DNA of 64,000 nt from Lachnospiraceae bacterium (GCA_030524705.1 JAUNGD010000007.1:29700-93699); one strand, 5' to 3'; positions 8,728-18,014 are shown, numbered from the stretch's first letter. Notes: generated from the letters alone by a model not told the origin. Numbers and translations: made by a program.

Positions 8728-9747
8728 TTATCTCATTCCTGTCAGATCATTCAGCGAATACGTAAACTGCCTTAAATCTTTATTGTTTAAAATTTCCACC
8801 AGTCCGCGGATCGTACTGTTCTTGGGATCCTGAATATGGTGAAGCGGAATACCGATCTCCCTGCGGATATACTCTGGAAGATTCAGTATCATCGACACGC
8901 CGCCGGTGAGATAAATGCCCTCCCGGGTAATATCCTTCATGAGCTGCGGCGGAACGCGGTTGTAGATAGCCTTAATATTTTCGATAATATAATCAATGGA
9001 ATCAATAATCGCCACACTCACAGCCAGAGAGGGGATCATATCAGACTTCGGAAGCCCGGACAGCGTGTGGATGCCGAAAACCTTCTGCTCCAGTCTCGGT
9101 CCGTTGATCATAAACGCAAGATTGTTTTTCAAGGCTTCCGCGGTCTTCTGCCCAATACTGAGGTTGAATTTCCGCCGGACCATCGTTGCGATGTCCTCGT
9201 CCAGACGGCGGCCCCCCACCTTCAGAGTCTGGCTCAGAATGACCTTGCCCGAAGCGATCACCGCGATCTCCGTGGTGTCCGCACCGATATTTACCACCAT
9301 ATGTCCCCGGGAGGACAGAACAGGAAGGCCCGCGCTGACCGCATCCGCGATCCCTTTGTCGATCAGACGGATACTGCCGGCATTGATCTTTCCGTGCATT
9401 ACCATAAAAAATGCTCGTTTTTCAACCTGGGTAATATCACTGGGCACAGCAATGCATAAAGAGGCTCCGGTATGTCCGATACCGGCAAAGCTCTTCAGAA
9501 GATGTGAGAGAACGATCTCCATCTCTGTCAGATTTGCGATCACGCCGCCGGCCATCGGCCAGACAACCCTGACATTTTCCGGATTCTTCTCATAGATTTC
9601 GTATGCGGCGTCGCCGATGGCAAGCACCTGGCCGTTCTGCCGCATGGCAAGTAAATTCTTGCTGTATAGAAAGCGTTTTCCGCTTTTATCTTTTAACTTT
9701 ATCGTGTCTGTGCCTAGATCAATCCCACAAACCTTTTGAAATAACAT
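8728..9747 (-). CDS. mreB: Actin-like rod shape protein MreB
   Basis: A bacterial actin that assembles membrane-bound filaments and orients the elongation machinery. Hallmarks are the first phosphate-binding loop (GIDLGTDTIK), the second (NIGADTTEIAVI) and the adenosine loop (GIYLTGGVSMI). Length (339 aa) is normal. An AAGGGG site precedes the ATG. The second-loop Asp-Thr pair is intact, but some usually invariant positions are changed (GTDTIK for GTANT), so this could be the Mbl/MreBH type. It starts the mreBCD block, 12 bp after radC. Confidence 0.93.
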   Translation of the reverse strand: MLFQKVCGIDLGTDTIKLKDKSGKRFLYSKNLLAMRQNGQVLAIGDAAYEIYEKNPENVRVVWPMAGGVIANLTEMEIVLSHLLKSFAGIGHTGASLCIAVPSDITQVEKRAFFMVMHGKINAGSIRLIDKGIADAVSAGLPVLSSRGHMVVNIGADTTEIAVIASGKVILSQTLKVGGRRLDEDIATMVRRKFNLSIGQKTAEALKNNLAFMINGPRLEQKVFGIHTLSGLPKSDMIPSLAVSVAIIDSIDYIIENIKAIYNRVPPQLMKDITREGIYLTGGVSMILNLPEYIRREIGIPLHHIQDPKNSTIRGLVEILNNKDLRQFTYSLNDLTGMR

Positions 9748-9759
9748 TTCATATTCCCC

Positions 9760-10497
9760 TTACTTCCGCCAGAAGCCTTGCTCCCTCATGCTGACCGCCT
9801 GGCAGTCACCTATTATAATATGATCTAAAAGCTCAATGCCCAAAAGCTTCCCCGCTTCCCGGATACGTTCCGTCAGCAGAATATCATCGCCGCTGGGATC
9901 AGGCACACCGCTGGGGTGGTTGTGCAGCAAAATGATACTGACTGCCTGGTGACGCACCGCTTCAATAAATATCTCTCTGGGAGAGATCAAAGAGGAACGG
10001 ACTGTTCCCTTGGATATGACCATATCCCTGATCAGGCGCCCTTTGCTGTTCAGCATCGCAAGAATCAGGACCTCCTGCTCCTGATGCCGCAGCTCTTCCA
10101 TATAATATCTCGCCACTGCCGCCGGATCCTTAAAAGATACCCCGTCCGAAAATGTCCGCCGGGCAATACGCTTTGACAGCTCGGCAACGCACTTAAGCTG
10201 AACCGCCTTCACCTTGCCGAGCCCTTTTACCCTTGTTAAATCAGAAATCGACATGTGATAAATGCCCAGGAGTCCATTTCCTTCCCCATGCTGAGCAAGT
10301 ATCTTCCTTGACAGTTCCAATGCCGATTCACCCTTCGACCCTGTACGAAGTATCACTGCAAGGAGCTCCGCATCACTGAGACTATCGGCTCCCTTTGCAA
10401 GACACTTTTCATAAGGCCGCTCTTCTTTTGGGATACTCTTCATAGTTCTTGAAGATGTATCGTATTCATGTTTCAAAGATTCCTGTGTATCGCTCAT
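9760..10497 (-). CDS. radC: RadC-family JAB/MPN-domain protein
   Basis: Belongs to the RadC (UPF0758) family, whose members carry a JAMM metalloprotease-like domain; the old link to DNA repair is not well supported. Residues about 25-110 include a helix-hairpin-helix-like part (LTRVKGLGKVKAVQL), and the JAMM signature HNHPSGVPDPSGDD lies near residue 195 with both His and the Asp present. Adjacency to mreB is common in bacteria. The ATG at 10497 has only a distant purine-rich site; a Met 18 codons inside (before KSIPKEERPYEK, where most family members begin) is an alternative start. Confidence 0.92.
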   Translation of the reverse strand: MSDTQESLKHEYDTSSRTMKSIPKEERPYEKCLAKGADSLSDAELLAVILRTGSKGESALELSRKILAQHGEGNGLLGIYHMSISDLTRVKGLGKVKAVQLKCVAELSKRIARRTFSDGVSFKDPAAVARYYMEELRHQEQEVLILAMLNSKGRLIRDMVISKGTVRSSLISPREIFIEAVRHQAVSIILLHNHPSGVPDPSGDDILLTERIREAGKLLGIELLDHIIIGDCQAVSMREQGFWRK

Positions 10498-10593
10498 AAA
10501 AATACCGATACTCTCTTCCCCGTCTATGAACCATTAAATTATTCTATCACAACTTTTTACCAAAGTATAGCCTCAGAGTATTAAATTTTTCAT

Positions 10594-10766
10594 AACAGTT
10601 CAGCCAGACAGCAAAATAGGAAGGCAGACCGGGCAGATTTATCTGCAAAGGGCTGCATTTCTATTTTGGTGGTGGGCGGAACGCCCGCAAAGCCACAGAC
10701 AAAAGCTGCGCCAGCAGCGAAAAGCCTGCGGAGCAGACGGTCTGTGGCCTGTCTGGCTGAACTGTT
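10594..10766. repeat. 18-bp perfect inverted repeat enclosing a repeat copy (MITE-like patch)
   Basis: The arms 10594-10611 and 10749-10766 are exact reverse complements over 18 bp. Inside lies a second inverted pair, GCCACAGAC (10692-10700) with GTCTGTGGC (10740-10748), directly abutting the right outer arm. The 173-bp unit encloses the first copy of the 67-bp direct repeat. No target-site duplication is obvious beside the arms. This and the direct repeats are all I see in the ~320 bp between radC and the flavoprotein stop codon; no protein gene is supported there. Confidence 0.7.
10611..10677. repeat. 67-bp direct repeat, copy 1
   Basis: Matches 10793-10859 at 64 of 67 positions. It contains the short hairpin GCAGAT-TT-ATCTGC and the stretch that, in copy 2, encodes the end of the adjacent flavoprotein, so copy 1 looks like a duplicate of that gene's 3' end left downstream of it. 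Confidence 0.85.
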
Positions 10767-10792
10767 GTTTGCTAACCTGTGTCAATGGAATC

Positions 10793-10859
10793 GCAAAATA
10801 GGAAGACAGACCGAGCAGATTTATCTGCAAAGGGCTGCATTTCTATTTTGATGGTGGGC
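10793..10859. repeat. 67-bp direct repeat, copy 2, overlapping the flavoprotein stop codon
   Basis: Second copy of the repeat at 10611-10677 (three G/A differences). It carries the stop codon and the last dozen codons of the flavoprotein gene. A third, partial unit follows at about 10860-10889 (TATTTCTATTTTGATGG, then GCGGAACGC, which also follows copy 1). Confidence 0.85.
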
Positions 10860-12503
10860 TGTATTTCTATTTTGATGGCAGGCGGAACGCACCACCTCCT
10901 CCGCCACCCGTATCCCGTCCACCGCCGCAGACGTGATCCCTCCGGCGTATCCTGCGCCCTCTCCGCAGGGATAGATCCCCGGAAAGATCGTCTGATACTC
11001 CTCATTCCGCAGAATCCGTACCGGGGAGGAGGTTCTGCTTTCCACACCCAGAAGCAGCGCGTCCGGGTCGTCAAAGCCCCGGATTTTACGGCCAAAGCCC
11101 CGGATTCCTTCTATAATAGATTCATTCAGCTCGCCGGTCAGGATCGTATTCAGGTCCGCGAAGCGGAACTGTCCCTTACACCTCGGTTCAACGCTTCCCA
11201 GCTTTTCGGTCACCCGATGTTCGCAGAAATCCTCAAAACGCTGCAGCGGTATCCTGCCCCTGCCGCAGGCATAGGCCGCCCGCTCCAGCTTTCTTTGAAA
11301 TTCGATGCCGGAAAGGGGATGATCTGCCTGATAATCCTCGGGATTGACGGTGACTACAATGGCGCTGTTGGCATTTGCGCTGTCCCGGCCGCTGTAGCTC
11401 ATTCCGTTCACCGCCGTCATTCCCTCCTCAGAAGATGCATTTACAACATATCCGCCGGGACACATACAAAAGGAATAGACCCCGCGGCCATTTTCGCATT
11501 TGTATGTCACCTTATAGGGAGCCGCACCCATATCGTAGGGGCAGTCCTTCCCATACATAGCGTCGTCTATCATCTTCTGTCGGTGCTCCATACGAAAGCC
11601 CACCGCAAAGGATTTGGCCTGCATCGGAAGCCCCATATCATACAGCATCGAAAACGTATCCCGGGCGCTGTGTCCCAGAGCGAGCACCAGCTGGTTCGTC
11701 CGCAGGGCATCCCGTTTCCCATTGACAGTCAGGCGGTATCTGGCCTGCTCCCAGACGTCCCGCATTGCCCTGGCATCATCACTATTCATCTCAATCCCAG
11801 TGAGACGGCTTCCAAAGTGAAATTCACCTCCGAGAGAAATGATTTCGGTTCGTACTTTTTTTACAACATCTACAAGGACGTCCGTACCGATATGTGGTTT
11901 GTGGTGATACAGGATCGACTCGTCGGCTCCTGCCTTTACAAATTCCTTCAGTACAAAACGGATTTTTCCTTCCGGGTCCTTGATGGTGGTGTTCAGCTTT
12001 CCGTCAGAAAAGGTTCCGGCGCCGCCCTCCCCGAACTGCACATTTGACTCTGGGTTCAGCTCACCGGTCTGCCAGAAATGCTCCACTGTCTGAACGCGCT
12101 GCTCCACCGCCTCGCCGCGTTCCAGAACAATGGGCCGCAGTCCGCTTCTGGCCAGCATCAGGGCGCAGAAAAGGCCCGCCGGCCCGCTGCCTACAATGAC
12201 AGGCGGAAGCTGCGCGACGGCATTGCCGCACTTTCCGGCAGACGGGAATCTATATTCCTTTTTTTCCACCAGGGAGACTTTTTTATTTCTGAGCTTTTTC
12301 ATATATTTTTCTGGATTCCTGACCTTTACATCCACAGTATAGACGTAAAACAGCTCCGGTTTTTTCCGGGCGTCAATGGACTGGCGCAGAATTTCATATT
12401 CCAGTGTCCCTTCCTTCATGGAAAGAGATTTTCTAATCTCGCGTTCCAGATCCGCCGCGCTGTGATCCGGCCGCAGCTTTAATTCGCTGATTCTAAGTAC
12501 CAT
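10821..12503 (-). CDS. NAD(P)/FAD-dependent dehydrogenase (COG2509-type), repeat-extended C-terminus
   Basis: A flavoprotein of the uncharacterised FAD-dependent dehydrogenase family seen beside other flavoprotein genes in Firmicutes. After an N-terminal ~95-residue domain comes the dinucleotide fold GSGPAG (105-110), then ALGHSARDTF in the middle and a C-terminal FAD loop (GEGAGYAGGI) near the end. I start it at the ATG at 12503 (560 aa), with AAAGGA seven bases upstream and 16 bp after the previous gene; longer versions would read into that gene. The last ~20 residues are odd: HQNRN occurs twice and is encoded by the direct-repeat patch, so the natural C-terminus has probably been replaced or extended. 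Substrate unknown. Confidence 0.88.
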   Translation of the reverse strand: MVLRISELKLRPDHSAADLEREIRKSLSMKEGTLEYEILRQSIDARKKPELFYVYTVDVKVRNPEKYMKKLRNKKVSLVEKKEYRFPSAGKCGNAVAQLPPVIVGSGPAGLFCALMLARSGLRPIVLERGEAVEQRVQTVEHFWQTGELNPESNVQFGEGGAGTFSDGKLNTTIKDPEGKIRFVLKEFVKAGADESILYHHKPHIGTDVLVDVVKKVRTEIISLGGEFHFGSRLTGIEMNSDDARAMRDVWEQARYRLTVNGKRDALRTNQLVLALGHSARDTFSMLYDMGLPMQAKSFAVGFRMEHRQKMIDDAMYGKDCPYDMGAAPYKVTYKCENGRGVYSFCMCPGGYVVNASSEEGMTAVNGMSYSGRDSANANSAIVVTVNPEDYQADHPLSGIEFQRKLERAAYACGRGRIPLQRFEDFCEHRVTEKLGSVEPRCKGQFRFADLNTILTGELNESIIEGIRGFGRKIRGFDDPDALLLGVESRTSSPVRILRNEEYQTIFPGIYPCGEGAGYAGGITSAAVDGIRVAEEVVRSACHQNRNTAHHQNRNAALCR

Positions 12504-12519
12504 GCTTTTTCCTTTGATC

Positions 12520-13773
12520 TCATTTTCCGAAGTTTCCATTTTCCGTTGTTGCTGCTGATCCTGCCGTATATCCGCTGGACCAGGCCCATTGCAGGTTGTA
12601 ACCTCCGCAGGGGCCGTCCACATCCAGGAGCTCTCCCGCAAAAAACAAGCCGTCATGCTTTAACGACTGAAGACTTTCCGCTGAAACCTCACGGCAGTCA
12701 ACGCCGCCGGAACACACCTGGCAGACATCGAAGGATTTCGTCTCCTTTACCTCAAGGCAGAAATGCTTTGATACATCTGCAAGCTTCAAAATCTGACCGT
12801 CACTTAAGTCTCCGCATACAGCTTTTACGGAGATTCCGGCGGCCTTCAATACAACAGGAATCAGCTTTTCGTGAAGAAATCCTGACAGAACCGAAGCCGT
12901 CCGCTCCTTTGGAAGCCGTGCCGCCTGTCTGTGCAGCAGGGCCTTCAGATAATCCTCGTCAAAATCCGGCAGCAGGTCAATTTCCAGATACAGTCCGCCA
13001 TCGTTTTCATTTTCGGAAACAAAGCGGGACAGCTGAAAAACGACAATGCCGGACACGCCGTACTTTGTCCATTGAAGCTCCCCGGTATCCTGTTTCAGAA
13101 GAAGCTTCTGACCGCCCTTTTTCTGAAACAGAGAGACGGTGCCGCGGCACCTCACTCCGGCAAGCTGAGAAAATACATTGCCCCGGCATACGAGGGGCGC
13201 CAGAGCAGGTCTCGGCGGAAGCACCGTATGTCCCAGCATGTTCGCCAGAGTGTACCCGCTTCCGTCGGAGCCTGTGCCCGGAGCGGCCTTAGAACCGCAG
13301 GCGAGAATCAGAGCCTGTGCAGTATAGCGCCAGGTCGCCGTTTTTACCTGCCATTCTCCGTTTTTCTTTTCCGCTGATTCTATTTTTTCACCGAATTTTA
13401 ACTTTACCTTCAAACGGCGAAGCTCTGTGAGAAGTACCTCAAGGACGGCTCCTGCCTGGGCGGAATACGGATACACATATCCGTTCTTTTCCTGGGTCAG
13501 AAGTCCCAGCTCTTCAAAAAAAGAAAGGGTCTGAAAGGTACCAAAGCCCCGGATCACCTGCTCCGCCAGCGTCGCTCCCGTCCCATAATATTTTCCCGGA
13601 AGCTCTGGATCGAGGTTTGTCAGATTGCAGCGGCCGTTCCCGGTCAGCAAAAGCTTTTTTCCGCAGCGCTCCATTCCCTCCAGCACAGTCACTTCTGCGC
13701 CTGCTCTTGCGGCAGCGATGGCCGCCATAAGGCCGGAGGCGCCACCCCCGGCCACAATTACTGTTCTTCCCAT
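12520..13773 (-). CDS. BaiN/RdsA-type (HI0933 family) NAD(P)/FAD-dependent oxidoreductase
   Basis: A flavoprotein of the HI0933-like family, which includes BaiN, implicated in bile-acid dehydroxylation in Clostridium scindens; most members have no proven substrate. The Rossmann motif GGGASGLMAAIAAARAGA opens the protein (about 8-25), followed by the family signature KLLLTGNGRCNLTN and a C-terminal GELLDVDGPCGGYNLQWA FAD-binding stretch. At 417 aa it is full length. It overlaps the upstream gene by 16 bp and is 16 bp from the next flavoprotein. Calling it a bile-acid enzyme would be over-annotation; position in the mutSL/miaA transcript suggests housekeeping. Confidence 0.92.
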   Translation of the reverse strand: MGRTVIVAGGGASGLMAAIAAARAGAEVTVLEGMERCGKKLLLTGNGRCNLTNLDPELPGKYYGTGATLAEQVIRGFGTFQTLSFFEELGLLTQEKNGYVYPYSAQAGAVLEVLLTELRRLKVKLKFGEKIESAEKKNGEWQVKTATWRYTAQALILACGSKAAPGTGSDGSGYTLANMLGHTVLPPRPALAPLVCRGNVFSQLAGVRCRGTVSLFQKKGGQKLLLKQDTGELQWTKYGVSGIVVFQLSRFVSENENDGGLYLEIDLLPDFDEDYLKALLHRQAARLPKERTASVLSGFLHEKLIPVVLKAAGISVKAVCGDLSDGQILKLADVSKHFCLEVKETKSFDVCQVCSGGVDCREVSAESLQSLKHDGLFFAGELLDVDGPCGGYNLQWAWSSGYTAGSAATTENGNFGK

Positions 13774-15041
13774 TTCACAAGTCCTTTTTCATATAACCTC
13801 TGCAGGGATTTCATGATTCCCAGCTTTGCGTGGGGCCATGTAAGCCCGCCCTGGAAATATACCGCGTAGGGCGGCTTGATGGGCCCGTCTGCACTCAGCT
13901 CGATGGAGGAGCCCTGTACAAAGGCCCCCGCTGCCATGATCACGTCGCTGTCATAGCCCGGCATCGCCCAGGGCTCCGGCGTCACGTAGCTGTCCACCGG
14001 GGCCGCAGACTGAATGCCCTCGCAGAATGCGATGACGCCCTCCGGTATTCCGAACTCAACAGCCTGAATAATATCGTACCGCTCTTCACTGCCTCCGGGT
14101 ATCACCTTAAAGCCCAGGGCCTCATAAAGATTTGCGGCAAAAATGGCTCCCTTCAGGGCCGCCGCCGTCACGGTGGGCGCCAGGAAAAGTCCCTGATAAA
14201 AGGACTGCATCACCCCCAGCGTCGCTCCCACCTCTTTACCCAGGCCCGGAGAGGTCAGACGGTACGCAGCCCGCTCTACGCAGGTCTTCGTCCCGGCGAT
14301 ATAACCGCCCACAGGGGCAAGACCACCTCCGGGATTTTTGATCAGAGATCCTACTACCATATCTGCCCCGAAGTCGCTGGGCTCTGTTCTCTGCACAAAT
14401 TCTCCGTAGCAGTTGTCCACCATGCAGATGATCTCTGGATTTATACTTTTCACGAAGGCAATCGCCTCCCCGATCTGCTCCACGGAGAGCGTCGGCCTCG
14501 TCAAATATCCTTTGGAACGCTGGATTTCCACAAGCCTTGTTTTTTCTCCGATGGCAGAACGGATTCCTTCAAAATCAAAGCCCCCGTCCGCCAGCAGCTC
14601 CACCTGCTTATAGGTCACGCCGTATTCTGCCAGGGAACCGCAGGAGGGGCGGATACCGATTACCTCCTCCAAAGTGTCATAGGGCTTCCCAGAAATGGAG
14701 ATCATCTCATCGCCGGGCCGCAGGTTAGCGGACAACGCCAGCGCCAGGGCGTGAGTGCCGCAGGTAATTTGAGGTCTGACCAGGGCGTCCTCCGTGTGAA
14801 ATACGTTTGCGTAGACCTGCTCCAGAGTTTCTCTTCCCAGATCATTATATCCGTAACCTGTGGTCGCCTGAAAGCACTCTGCGCTGACCCGGGCATCCTG
14901 CATTGCCTTAATCACCTTGAGCTGATTGTATTCCGCAGTTTCATCAATTTTTTTAAAACGATCCTCCAGACCCGCTAAGATTTTTTCCGAATACGCCGCC
15001 ACCTGGCTGCTGATGCCAAGGGATTTATACAGTTTTTCCAT
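13758..15041 (-). CDS. PLP-dependent methionine gamma-lyase-like protein (YnbB / aluminium-resistance family)
   Basis: Belongs to the PLP-dependent family misnamed aluminium resistance protein (YnbB in B. subtilis), distantly related to Cys/Met metabolism lyases; the true reaction is not established. Recognisable parts are the ATTGYGYNDLGR stretch, RPQITCGTHALALAL, and the putative PLP lysine in GSLIKNPGGGLAP. The ATG at 15041 is preceded by AGAGGA at the right distance and gives 427 aa; an ATG six codons upstream lacks a site. It overlaps miaA by 17 bp. The miaA-ynbB order is also known from B. subtilis. Confidence 0.9.
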   Translation of the reverse strand: MEKLYKSLGISSQVAAYSEKILAGLEDRFKKIDETAEYNQLKVIKAMQDARVSAECFQATTGYGYNDLGRETLEQVYANVFHTEDALVRPQITCGTHALALALSANLRPGDEMISISGKPYDTLEEVIGIRPSCGSLAEYGVTYKQVELLADGGFDFEGIRSAIGEKTRLVEIQRSKGYLTRPTLSVEQIGEAIAFVKSINPEIICMVDNCYGEFVQRTEPSDFGADMVVGSLIKNPGGGLAPVGGYIAGTKTCVERAAYRLTSPGLGKEVGATLGVMQSFYQGLFLAPTVTAAALKGAIFAANLYEALGFKVIPGGSEERYDIIQAVEFGIPEGVIAFCEGIQSAAPVDSYVTPEPWAMPGYDSDVIMAAGAFVQGSSIELSADGPIKPPYAVYFQGGLTWPHAKLGIMKSLQRLYEKGLVKWEEQ

Positions 15042-15996
15042 AAGTGATTCCTCTTTCATTCAGTTCTTTTTTCATATAAGCAAGAATCCGGCTATCCTCA
15101 TAACCGAATTTATATTTATCTACCCATATCACATCGCGCTCCCGGCGGAACCATGTGAGCTGCCGCTTGGCAAAATGCCGGGTGTCGCGCTTCAAAATGC
15201 GTACCGCTTCCTCCAGCGAATACATTCCGTCCATATAGTCGAGAATCTCTTTGTACCCGAGTCCCTGCATGGAAACCATATCCCGGGTACAGCCCTTCTC
15301 CCTAAGGGCCTTCACCTCTTCCAAAAGCCCCTGCTCCATCATAAGGTCCACCCGCAGGTCGATGTTCCGGTAAATTTTTTCCCGCTCGTCATTTAAAACA
15401 AAATATGCGAAATTGTAGGGGGACTCCTTCTGACGCTCGGCCTCATTGTGCTCCGAGATTTTCTCGCCAGTCTCATGAAAATACTCCAGCGCCCGGATGA
15501 CACGTTTGACATTGTTGGCGTGAATGGCCCCGGCCGAAGCAGGATCTACACTGCGGAGCAGGCTGTGGAGCTTTTCGACTCCCTCTTCCCGGGCCAGATT
15601 TTGCAGATAGATCCGGTAGCCCGGATCAGAACCGTTTTCCGTAAAATCAATGTCGTACAGCACTGCCTGTATATAAAAGCCTGTGCCGCCTGCCAGGATC
15701 GGTACCTTCTCCCTTTGACAGATCTGCCGGATGTATTTTTTTGCATATTCCTGGAACCGGACGACGTGAAATTCCTCCTCCGGATCAAACTCGTCAATCA
15801 GATAATGCGGAATCCCCTGCCTCTCCTCTGCGGTCACTTTGGCCGAACCGATGTCCATACCGCGGTACACCTGCATGGAATCCGCCGATATGATCTCGCC
15901 GCCGATCTGCCGGGCCAGCTCTACAGACAGCTTCGTTTTTCCCACGGCGGTGGGCCCCGTCAGAATCACCAGGGGCAGTTTTGTATTTGTTGTCAT
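15025..15996 (-). CDS. miaA: tRNA dimethylallyltransferase MiaA
   Basis: Transfers a dimethylallyl group to N6 of A37 in tRNAs reading UNN codons; the product is the substrate of MiaB, also in this operon. The P-loop GPTAVGKTKLS is near the N-terminus, followed by ISADSMQVYRGMDIGSAK and AGGTGFYIQAVLYD. The C-terminal TRHFAKRQLTWFRRE is the family's RNA-binding stretch. Length (323 aa) is typical. It begins 2 bp after mutL ends, so the two are almost certainly coupled. Confidence 0.97.
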   Translation of the reverse strand: MTTNTKLPLVILTGPTAVGKTKLSVELARQIGGEIISADSMQVYRGMDIGSAKVTAEERQGIPHYLIDEFDPEEEFHVVRFQEYAKKYIRQICQREKVPILAGGTGFYIQAVLYDIDFTENGSDPGYRIYLQNLAREEGVEKLHSLLRSVDPASAGAIHANNVKRVIRALEYFHETGEKISEHNEAERQKESPYNFAYFVLNDEREKIYRNIDLRVDLMMEQGLLEEVKALREKGCTRDMVSMQGLGYKEILDYMDGMYSLEEAVRILKRDTRHFAKRQLTWFRRERDVIWVDKYKFGYEDSRILAYMKKELNERGITYGKTV

Positions 15997-15998
15997 TT

Positions 15999-18014
15999 TT
16001 ATACGATCCTTTTGAATTTTTTCTCCAGCTCATATTTCGTCATGGAAATAATCGTCGGACGTCCATGGGGACAGTTATAGGGATTTTCCAGCGTCAAAAG
16101 CTCCGCAATCAGCGCGTCGGCCTCCTGCACGGAGAGTCTGTTGTTTCCCTTTACCGCTGCCTTGCAGGACATGGAGGCAATCTTCTCCAATATCGTCTGG
16201 TCGGAATATTTTCCAGATACGTCGGTCAGACCATCCAGCATTTCCGTAAATAACGTTTTGTCGGCGATACCGTAAAGATTCCCGGGAACGCCGCTGATGG
16301 AATAATCCCTGCCGCCGAAGTGCCCGATCACAAAGCCCACCGCCTCGAAATGCTTCATGTTCTCCTTCAGCACCGTTTCCTCCTGCAGGCTGAGGGTCAC
16401 GATGATCGGCGGCGTGATCATCTGGGAGGTCTGCTGCTTTGACCTGTATTTCTCCATAAAACGCTCGTACAGAACCTTTTCATGAGCTGCATGCTGGTCA
16501 ATGATGAACAGCTTTCCGTCAAATTCCACAAGCCAGTATGTGTCAAAAAGCTGGCCGATTAGCTTATGCTTTTTCAGATTCTTTTCATCCAGTAGCTTGT
16601 CCTCAAAAAGCTCCATCTGCACCGGGGCCGCCGTATCCTCCGACGCCGCGGCAGACTCAGGAATAACCGCAGATTCAGGAGTCATTGCAGACTTAGAAAA
16701 AGCTACGGACTCAGAAGCAGGCGGACACTCAAATCCAGATGCATTTCCAGCAGACATACGGCCGGAACCTGCTGCACTTCCAGGCCCATCAGGTGTATGC
16801 CCGGTCCCCGTCACATTTCCCGTCACCGGACGGAAGCTTCCCTCACGCCGGGGATATTTCGGTTCGTAGGGGCTGTTCGCCTCTGCGATCAGCTGGCTTC
16901 GGATTTTCTCAAATGGCTCCGGGTACGTGAATTTTTTCTTTTCTGGCTTCGCCTCTGTTTCACCCTTTGTTTCTGGAGTTTTTTTCATCTTTGGAGAATC
17001 CACGGTAAATTCCGGTATGAGCTCCCGGCCCGCCAGGGCGTCCTTGACGGTCTGATAAACGGTATCGTACACCCTGCTCTGATCGGCAAAGCGCACCTCC
17101 ATCTTGGTGGGATGTACATTGACGTCCACCTGCCCGCTGTCGATCTGCAGCATCAGGGCGGTAAAGGGGTAGCGGTGATTCATCATAAAGGGCTTGTAGG
17201 CGTCCTCTATGGCCCGGGCCACAATGGCGCTTTTCACGTATCTTCCGTTCACAAAATAGTTCTCATAGTTCCGGTTTCCCCTTGAAATTACCGGCTTTCC
17301 GATAAAACCGGTGATTTTGATACCGTCTTCCCGGGCGTCATCAATTTTCACCACATTGGAGGCGATTTCCCGGCCGTAAACGCCGTATATGATATCCTTC
17401 AGATTGCAGTTCCCGGAGGTGTGCAGCTTCGTGTCGTTGTTGTTAATAAATTTAAATGAAATCTCCGGGTGCGAAAGAGCCATTCGTTCCATGAGGTCGC
17501 TGACATAGCCGGCTTCTGTGGCCGCTGTCTTCAGAAATTTTTTTCGGGCCGGCGTATGATAAAACAGGTTCCGCACAAGAAAGGTGGTGCCCTCCGGGGC
17601 GCCGATCTCCTCCAGGGATTTTTCTGCGCCGCCTTCAATGACGTAGCGCACACCGGTAATGCTCCCGGCGGTTTTGGTGATCATTTCTACCTGACACACA
17701 GCGGCGATGCTGGAAAGCGCCTCACCCCGGAAACCCAGAGTGCCGGAGGTCAGCAGATCCTCCACAGTTCGGATCTTGCTGGTGGCATGGCGCAAAAACG
17801 CCACCTGTACCTGCTCCTTCGGAATACCGCTTCCGTTGTCTGTAATGCGGATCAGAGAAATGCCGCCGTCCTTAATCTCTACCGTGACGGCATTTGCTCC
17901 CGCGTCCACGGCATTTTCTACAAGCTCCTTTACAATAGAAGCAGGACGCTCTACCACCTCTCCCGCCGCTATCTTGTCGATTGTGTCCTGGCTTAAAAGT
18001 GTAATCTGGTTCAT
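15999..18014 (-). CDS. mutL: DNA mismatch repair protein MutL (endonuclease type)
   Basis: A GHKL ATPase that links MutS mismatch recognition to excision. The N-terminal ATPase motifs are ELVENAVDAGA, DNGSGIP and TLGFRGEALSSIAAV. The C-terminal domain carries DQHAAHEKVLYE, fitting the DQHA(X)2E(X)4E metal-binding motif of nicking MutL proteins, as expected in an organism without MutH. The central linker (about 345-470) is low-complexity, rich in Ser/Ala/Pro/Glu. I start at the ATG at 18014 (671 aa), five bases after GGAGG; an upstream TTG falls inside that site. Confidence 0.97.
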   Translation of the reverse strand: MNQITLLSQDTIDKIAAGEVVERPASIVKELVENAVDAGANAVTVEIKDGGISLIRITDNGSGIPKEQVQVAFLRHATSKIRTVEDLLTSGTLGFRGEALSSIAAVCQVEMITKTAGSITGVRYVIEGGAEKSLEEIGAPEGTTFLVRNLFYHTPARKKFLKTAATEAGYVSDLMERMALSHPEISFKFINNNDTKLHTSGNCNLKDIIYGVYGREIASNVVKIDDAREDGIKITGFIGKPVISRGNRNYENYFVNGRYVKSAIVARAIEDAYKPFMMNHRYPFTALMLQIDSGQVDVNVHPTKMEVRFADQSRVYDTVYQTVKDALAGRELIPEFTVDSPKMKKTPETKGETEAKPEKKKFTYPEPFEKIRSQLIAEANSPYEPKYPRREGSFRPVTGNVTGTGHTPDGPGSAAGSGRMSAGNASGFECPPASESVAFSKSAMTPESAVIPESAAASEDTAAPVQMELFEDKLLDEKNLKKHKLIGQLFDTYWLVEFDGKLFIIDQHAAHEKVLYERFMEKYRSKQQTSQMITPPIIVTLSLQEETVLKENMKHFEAVGFVIGHFGGRDYSISGVPGNLYGIADKTLFTEMLDGLTDVSGKYSDQTILEKIASMSCKAAVKGNNRLSVQEADALIAELLTLENPYNCPHGRPTIISMTKYELEKKFKRIV

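Noticed and set aside
10639-10830. 63-codon minus-strand frame downstream of the flavoprotein
   Set aside because: Made only of the direct repeat and hairpin DNA; no ribosome-binding site or independent protein-like sequence.
10779-12047. 422-codon plus-strand frame
   Set aside because: Antisense shadow of the COG2509-type flavoprotein, whose motifs are clear on the minus strand.
12520-13773. Bile-acid 7-dehydroxylation enzyme BaiN
   Set aside because: Same family, but no other bai genes are present and the context is mismatch repair/tRNA modification; kept only as a family label.
13830-14978. 382-codon plus-strand frame
   Set aside because: Antisense shadow of the YnbB-like PLP protein; no recognisable sequence.
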